This document shows, in pieces, positions 32,307-34,922 of a stretch of 34,922 nt of DNA. A program made the position numbers and the translations under genes. The stretch's first letter is position 1. The number at the start of each line of letters is the position of its first letter. Under the pieces are notes generated by a model. The model made no database searches, was not told the origin of the DNA, and saw only the letters and a list, made by a program, of their open reading frames with translations. This DNA is from Sandaracinaceae bacterium (GTDB taxonomy: Bacteria > Myxococcota_A > Polyangia > Polyangiales > Sandaracinaceae): positions 1 to 34,922 of the forward strand of contig JAIBCE010000043.1 in assembly GCA_019694315.1 (NCBI GenBank), read 5' to 3'.

Positions 32307-32354
32307 GCGACGATGGTACCCGCGGCGAGCTGCGACGAGACCTCCAAAGACGAC

Positions 32355-32385
32355 GACGCCCGCGTCCCAGAAGGACACGGGCGTC
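32355..32385 (-). terminator. Intrinsic terminator of the cysteine-rich lipoprotein gene
   Basis: On the minus strand a 13-bp stem (GACGCCCGTGTCC/GGACGCGGGCGTC, one wobble) with a 5-nt loop is followed by GTCGTCTTTGG, a short T-containing tail. It lies 24 bp past the stop at 32409. Confidence 0.7.
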
Positions 32386-32408
32386 GAAGGAGGGAGGCGA
32401 GCGCGCCG

Positions 32409-33461
32409 TCAGCGGCAGACGCCGTCGACGCACTGGCCGCTGGTGCAGTCGGCGGCGCTCATGCAGTTCGAGGTCGCCTCGTTCGTCGTCGCGCAGACGT
32501 TCATGAGGCAGAAGTTGTACTGCACGTCGAAGCGGAGGCACTCGTCACGCGAGCTGCAGGGGATGCGGCAGCTGCCGTTGAGGCAGACCGAGCCCGCTGC
32601 GCACATCGCGGTGGAGCCGCAGCTCGGGCGAGGGCGATCGTCGAGGCGGCAGCGGCCCTCGAGGCAGTAGCGACCGTCGCCGCACTCCGCGTCGAGCGTG
32701 CACTCGTCGAAGCAGCGCGTGTCGCGGCACACGCGACCCGCACCGCAGTCGGCGTTCGTGCTGCACTCGCCGGGCATCGGGGTGACCTCGACGCAGTAGC
32801 CCTCGGTGCACTGCGAGCCCTCGGGACACGGGTTGTCGAGGCCGCACGCGGTCGTGCAGTGCTGGTTCACGCAGACGCGGCCCGCGCCGCACTCCGACGA
32901 GAACTGGCAGGTGTCGGACGGCTGGCGGCACTCGCCGTCGACGCACTCGAGGCCGTCGGCGCACGGGTTGGTCGCGCCGCAGGGCGGGTTGACCGTCGGC
33001 ACGCACGAGCCATCGACGCAGGTCTGGTTCGCGTCGCAGTCGCTCGCGTCGGCGCAGCCGCGGACGCAGGTGCCGTCGCGACAGATGACCGCGTCGCCGG
33101 GGCAGTCGGACGTGGTCGTGCACGTGCACGCCGAGTCGCTCGCCGTCTCGGCCGGGGTGAGGCAGAAGCCCCCGCGGCAGCGCGTCGACGCGGGGCAGTC
33201 CGCGTCGGCGTCGCAGGTCTGCGTGCAGCCCAGCGTCGTGCAGGTCGTGCCTGCGACGTTGCACTGGTAGTCGCACGTGCAGGCCGAGCGAGTCGGCGGG
33301 TCGAGGCGGCGACAGCCGTAGCCGTCGCAGTAGTAGCAGGCGGCCTCGTCGCAGTAGTTGCTCTCTTGCGAGCAGCCCGACGCGACAGCCGAGAGGATCG
33401 CGGCGGTGGCTGTCAGCGCGAGCGGCAGGTGATGGGCCCAACGTCCGAAAAGCTTGTCCAC
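32409..33461 (-). CDS. Cysteine-rich repeat lipoprotein
   Basis: A 350-residue lipoprotein. The GTG at 33461 has a GGGAGGG Shine-Dalgarno site; the signal ends in an AVASGC lipobox (C25). The mature protein is built of about nine short units of the type (D/E)C----C-DG-C, for example SDCDANQTCVDGSC and SECGAGRVCVNQHC, with over 40 cysteines. Such EGF/Dickkopf-like disulfide repeats are frequent in Myxococcota surface lipoproteins and presumably act in adhesion or matrix structure. No enzymatic domain. A good terminator follows. Confidence 0.85.
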   Translation of the reverse strand: MDKLFGRWAHHLPLALTATAAILSAVASGCSQESNYCDEAACYYCDGYGCRRLDPPTRSACTCDYQCNVAGTTCTTLGCTQTCDADADCPASTRCRGGFCLTPAETASDSACTCTTTSDCPGDAVICRDGTCVRGCADASDCDANQTCVDGSCVPTVNPPCGATNPCADGLECVDGECRQPSDTCQFSSECGAGRVCVNQHCTTACGLDNPCPEGSQCTEGYCVEVTPMPGECSTNADCGAGRVCRDTRCFDECTLDAECGDGRYCLEGRCRLDDRPRPSCGSTAMCAAGSVCLNGSCRIPCSSRDECLRFDVQYNFCLMNVCATTNEATSNCMSAADCTSGQCVDGVCR

Positions 33462-33616
33462 GGCACACCCTCCCCCGCCGGCGTGGCGGGTTGGCTCCCG
33501 TTTACCAGGATCCGTGCCAGCGGCGAAACTGGCGCGAATGAGGGAATCGTGGCCGATCCGCTGCGCCCGCGCCGCCACACGTGACCGTGCGTTCACACGA
33601 GACGAGGTCGTTCCGT

Positions 33617-34696
33617 TCACGGCACCTGGAGGTCGAGCCCCTCGAGGGCCTCGAGCGCCTCGAGCGCGTCGCGGAGGGCCTCGCGCGAGGCGCCGTCCTG
33701 AGCTGCGGTCGCACGCGCACGTCGCGGCGAGGGCGCCGGCGCACCGTCTCCGAGCACACCGTCTCGGGGCGTGGCCGGCGATGGCCACTGGAGCGGGGGC
33801 GCGCTCGCGGCGCTGCCGTCGCGGCCGGTCACGACCTCCACCATGTTCGCCGGCTCTCCAGGACCAGCGAGATCGACCCACCGCGTGACGCGCGGGCGCA
33901 CGTCGACGTGGAGGAATTCGCTGGTGGGATAGAGGCCGACGCCGCTGTCGTCGAAGCCGAGCGCGAAGGCGTGCACCTCCTCGAGCGAGGCGCCCACGAC
34001 GCGCAGATCGAGGGCGTGACCGGTGCGGTGGCGGCTCGTCTCGCGCGCGTCGGGTCGATAGCCCGAGGTGATCTCGATGTCGTGGCCCGGGAAGCGATCG
34101 GCGATCGCGCGGAGGCGCACGAGGAGGCCTGGATCGAGGCGGCGGATCTCGGAGGCGAAGTACTCGGGATCGCCCGCGTGGGCGGCGAGATCGCGTGCCG
34201 TGGGGCGCTCGGCGGTGCGGGGACGCGCGAGGATGGAGAGCTCGAGGAGATCCTCGGCGCTGGGCTGACCCTGACAGTCGGTGAGGTGAAGCAGCGAAGC
34301 GTCGCGTGAGCCATCGGTCGTGCGAACGAACCGAACCGGCGGAGGGGGGCACGAAATCGATCCGGCCGTCGAGGCCGCGGTGTGCGTGGCGGTGAGCGCG
34401 GGCTCGACCGACGGCGCGAGCGCGGGCTGGACGGGCATGAGCGGGGGCGCGGACGTGGGCGTCGCGATGGGCTGAAGCGGCGCGATCGGCGAGGACGCGA
34501 CCGCAGCGAGCTCGGTGACAGCGGGCTCGGCCGGCGTGGGCACGGGCGGCGCGGTCTCCTGCGCCGACGACCGCGCGACGGGCACCGCGACGAGCGGCGC
34601 GCGAGGCGCAGGCTCGGGATAGAGGACCGTCACGTCGGCCTGCGCGGCGGCGGGCGCCGCAGCGAGGACGAGAGCAAGAACGATCGAGGCCCGCAT
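33617..34696 (-). CDS. DUF882/M15-like peptidoglycan peptidase
   Basis: A 359-residue exported protein. The ATG at 34696 starts a signal peptide (MRASIVLALVLAAAPAAAQA). A long Pro/Ala linker (about 25-120) leads to a domain (about 145-270) with ITSGYRP, HRTGHALDLRV (H227, D230) and LYPTSEFLHVDVRPR (H263, D265). This is the zinc ligand pattern of DUF882/YcbK and M15 D,D-carboxypeptidases, so it probably cleaves peptidoglycan peptides in the periplasm. The C-terminal 90 residues are low-complexity (Ala/Pro, then repeated leucine/glutamate). Confidence 0.8.
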   Translation of the reverse strand: MRASIVLALVLAAAPAAAQADVTVLYPEPAPRAPLVAVPVARSSAQETAPPVPTPAEPAVTELAAVASSPIAPLQPIATPTSAPPLMPVQPALAPSVEPALTATHTAASTAGSISCPPPPVRFVRTTDGSRDASLLHLTDCQGQPSAEDLLELSILARPRTAERPTARDLAAHAGDPEYFASEIRRLDPGLLVRLRAIADRFPGHDIEITSGYRPDARETSRHRTGHALDLRVVGASLEEVHAFALGFDDSGVGLYPTSEFLHVDVRPRVTRWVDLAGPGEPANMVEVVTGRDGSAASAPPLQWPSPATPRDGVLGDGAPAPSPRRARATAAQDGASREALRDALEALEALEGLDLQVP

Positions 34697-34922
34697 GTCG
34701 GCATCGTCGATCGCGGTCCCGGCCGCGATCCAGAATCCGGCCTCGATCTGGGGCGATCTGCGCATCCGCGCAGTGGCAGCGGCGAGAGAGCCTGACTGGG
34801 CGTGGGCGCGACGCACACGGGGGAGGTCGCGCTCTGCGGATCCGAGGGCGGATGCGAGGGCTGGATCAGACGCGAGCATGCCGAGGCTCACGCACGGTGG
34901 CGTCGCGGCGCGTACCTCCATG
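34697..34922. other. Upstream region of the M15-like gene, to the window edge
   Basis: 226 bp remain open in the same frame up to an ATG at 34921, but the added residues have no signal peptide and look non-coding. No promoter was recognised. Confidence 0.4.

Noticed and set aside
34697..34921. Extended start of the M15-like peptidase at ATG 34921
   Set aside because: The extension places 75 residues before a clear signal peptide, so the ATG at 34696 is much more likely.

Overview
The window is about 35 kb of very GC-rich, densely coding DNA that looks like a chromosome segment from the Myxococcota, most likely a Sandaracinus-like member of the Polyangiales. This assignment is inference. It rests on the strong G/C third-position bias, many cysteine-rich lipoproteins, a Hanks-type kinase fused to a receiver domain, and a protein with a MYXO-CTERM-like tail. 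No rRNA, tRNA, insertion sequence or replication origin was recognised.

Layout. 1-6.3 kb: an incomplete glycine-rich lipoprotein; a divergent signalling pair (Ser/Thr kinase-receiver and HPt-receiver) that could form a phosphorelay; a matrixin-like metalloprotease; and a lipoprotein with three c-type haem motifs. 6.3-11.2 kb: a translationally coupled pair (LysM/M23 peptidoglycan hydrolase, then a HExxH enzyme of the RiPP-associated TIGR04267 type), a hairpin-rich divergent intergenic region, a UbiB/ABC1 kinase-like protein, an NRDE/TANGO2 protein, a 15-bp minisatellite and a terminator. 11.2-19.1 kb: an exported repeat protein, a subtilase lipoprotein, a YcxB-like membrane protein, two uncharacterised proteins, RuvC and an amidase-signature enzyme.

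19-30 kb is accessory and partly decayed. It holds a truncated SUKH-like fragment, a lipoprotein gene pair of which one is broken by two frameshifts, and a four-domain choice-of-anchor-D lipoprotein. Then comes a segment of about 6.9 kb bounded by two near-identical copies of the 3' end of a SMUG1-type uracil-DNA glycosylase gene; only the right copy is attached to a complete gene. Between the copies lie a coupled pair (PD-(D/E)XK nuclease plus unknown partner), a three-repeat CRISPR relic, a frameshifted M4-like metalloprotease lipoprotein with a coupled second lipoprotein, and the C-terminal remnant of what looks like Csb2, the Cas5-Cas6 protein of type I-G (I-U) CRISPR-Cas. This is the most interesting part of the window: a probable defence island in decay that may still encode an intact nuclease pair.

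30-34.9 kb: a tight minus-strand operon of two PaaI-type thioesterases and the complete SMUG1-like glycosylase, a small lipoprotein, a cysteine-rich lipoprotein with a good terminator, and a DUF882/M15-like peptidoglycan peptidase.

All family assignments come from reading motifs by eye; no database search was run. Three single-base frameshifts, all in short G or C runs, may be real decay or sequencing error.
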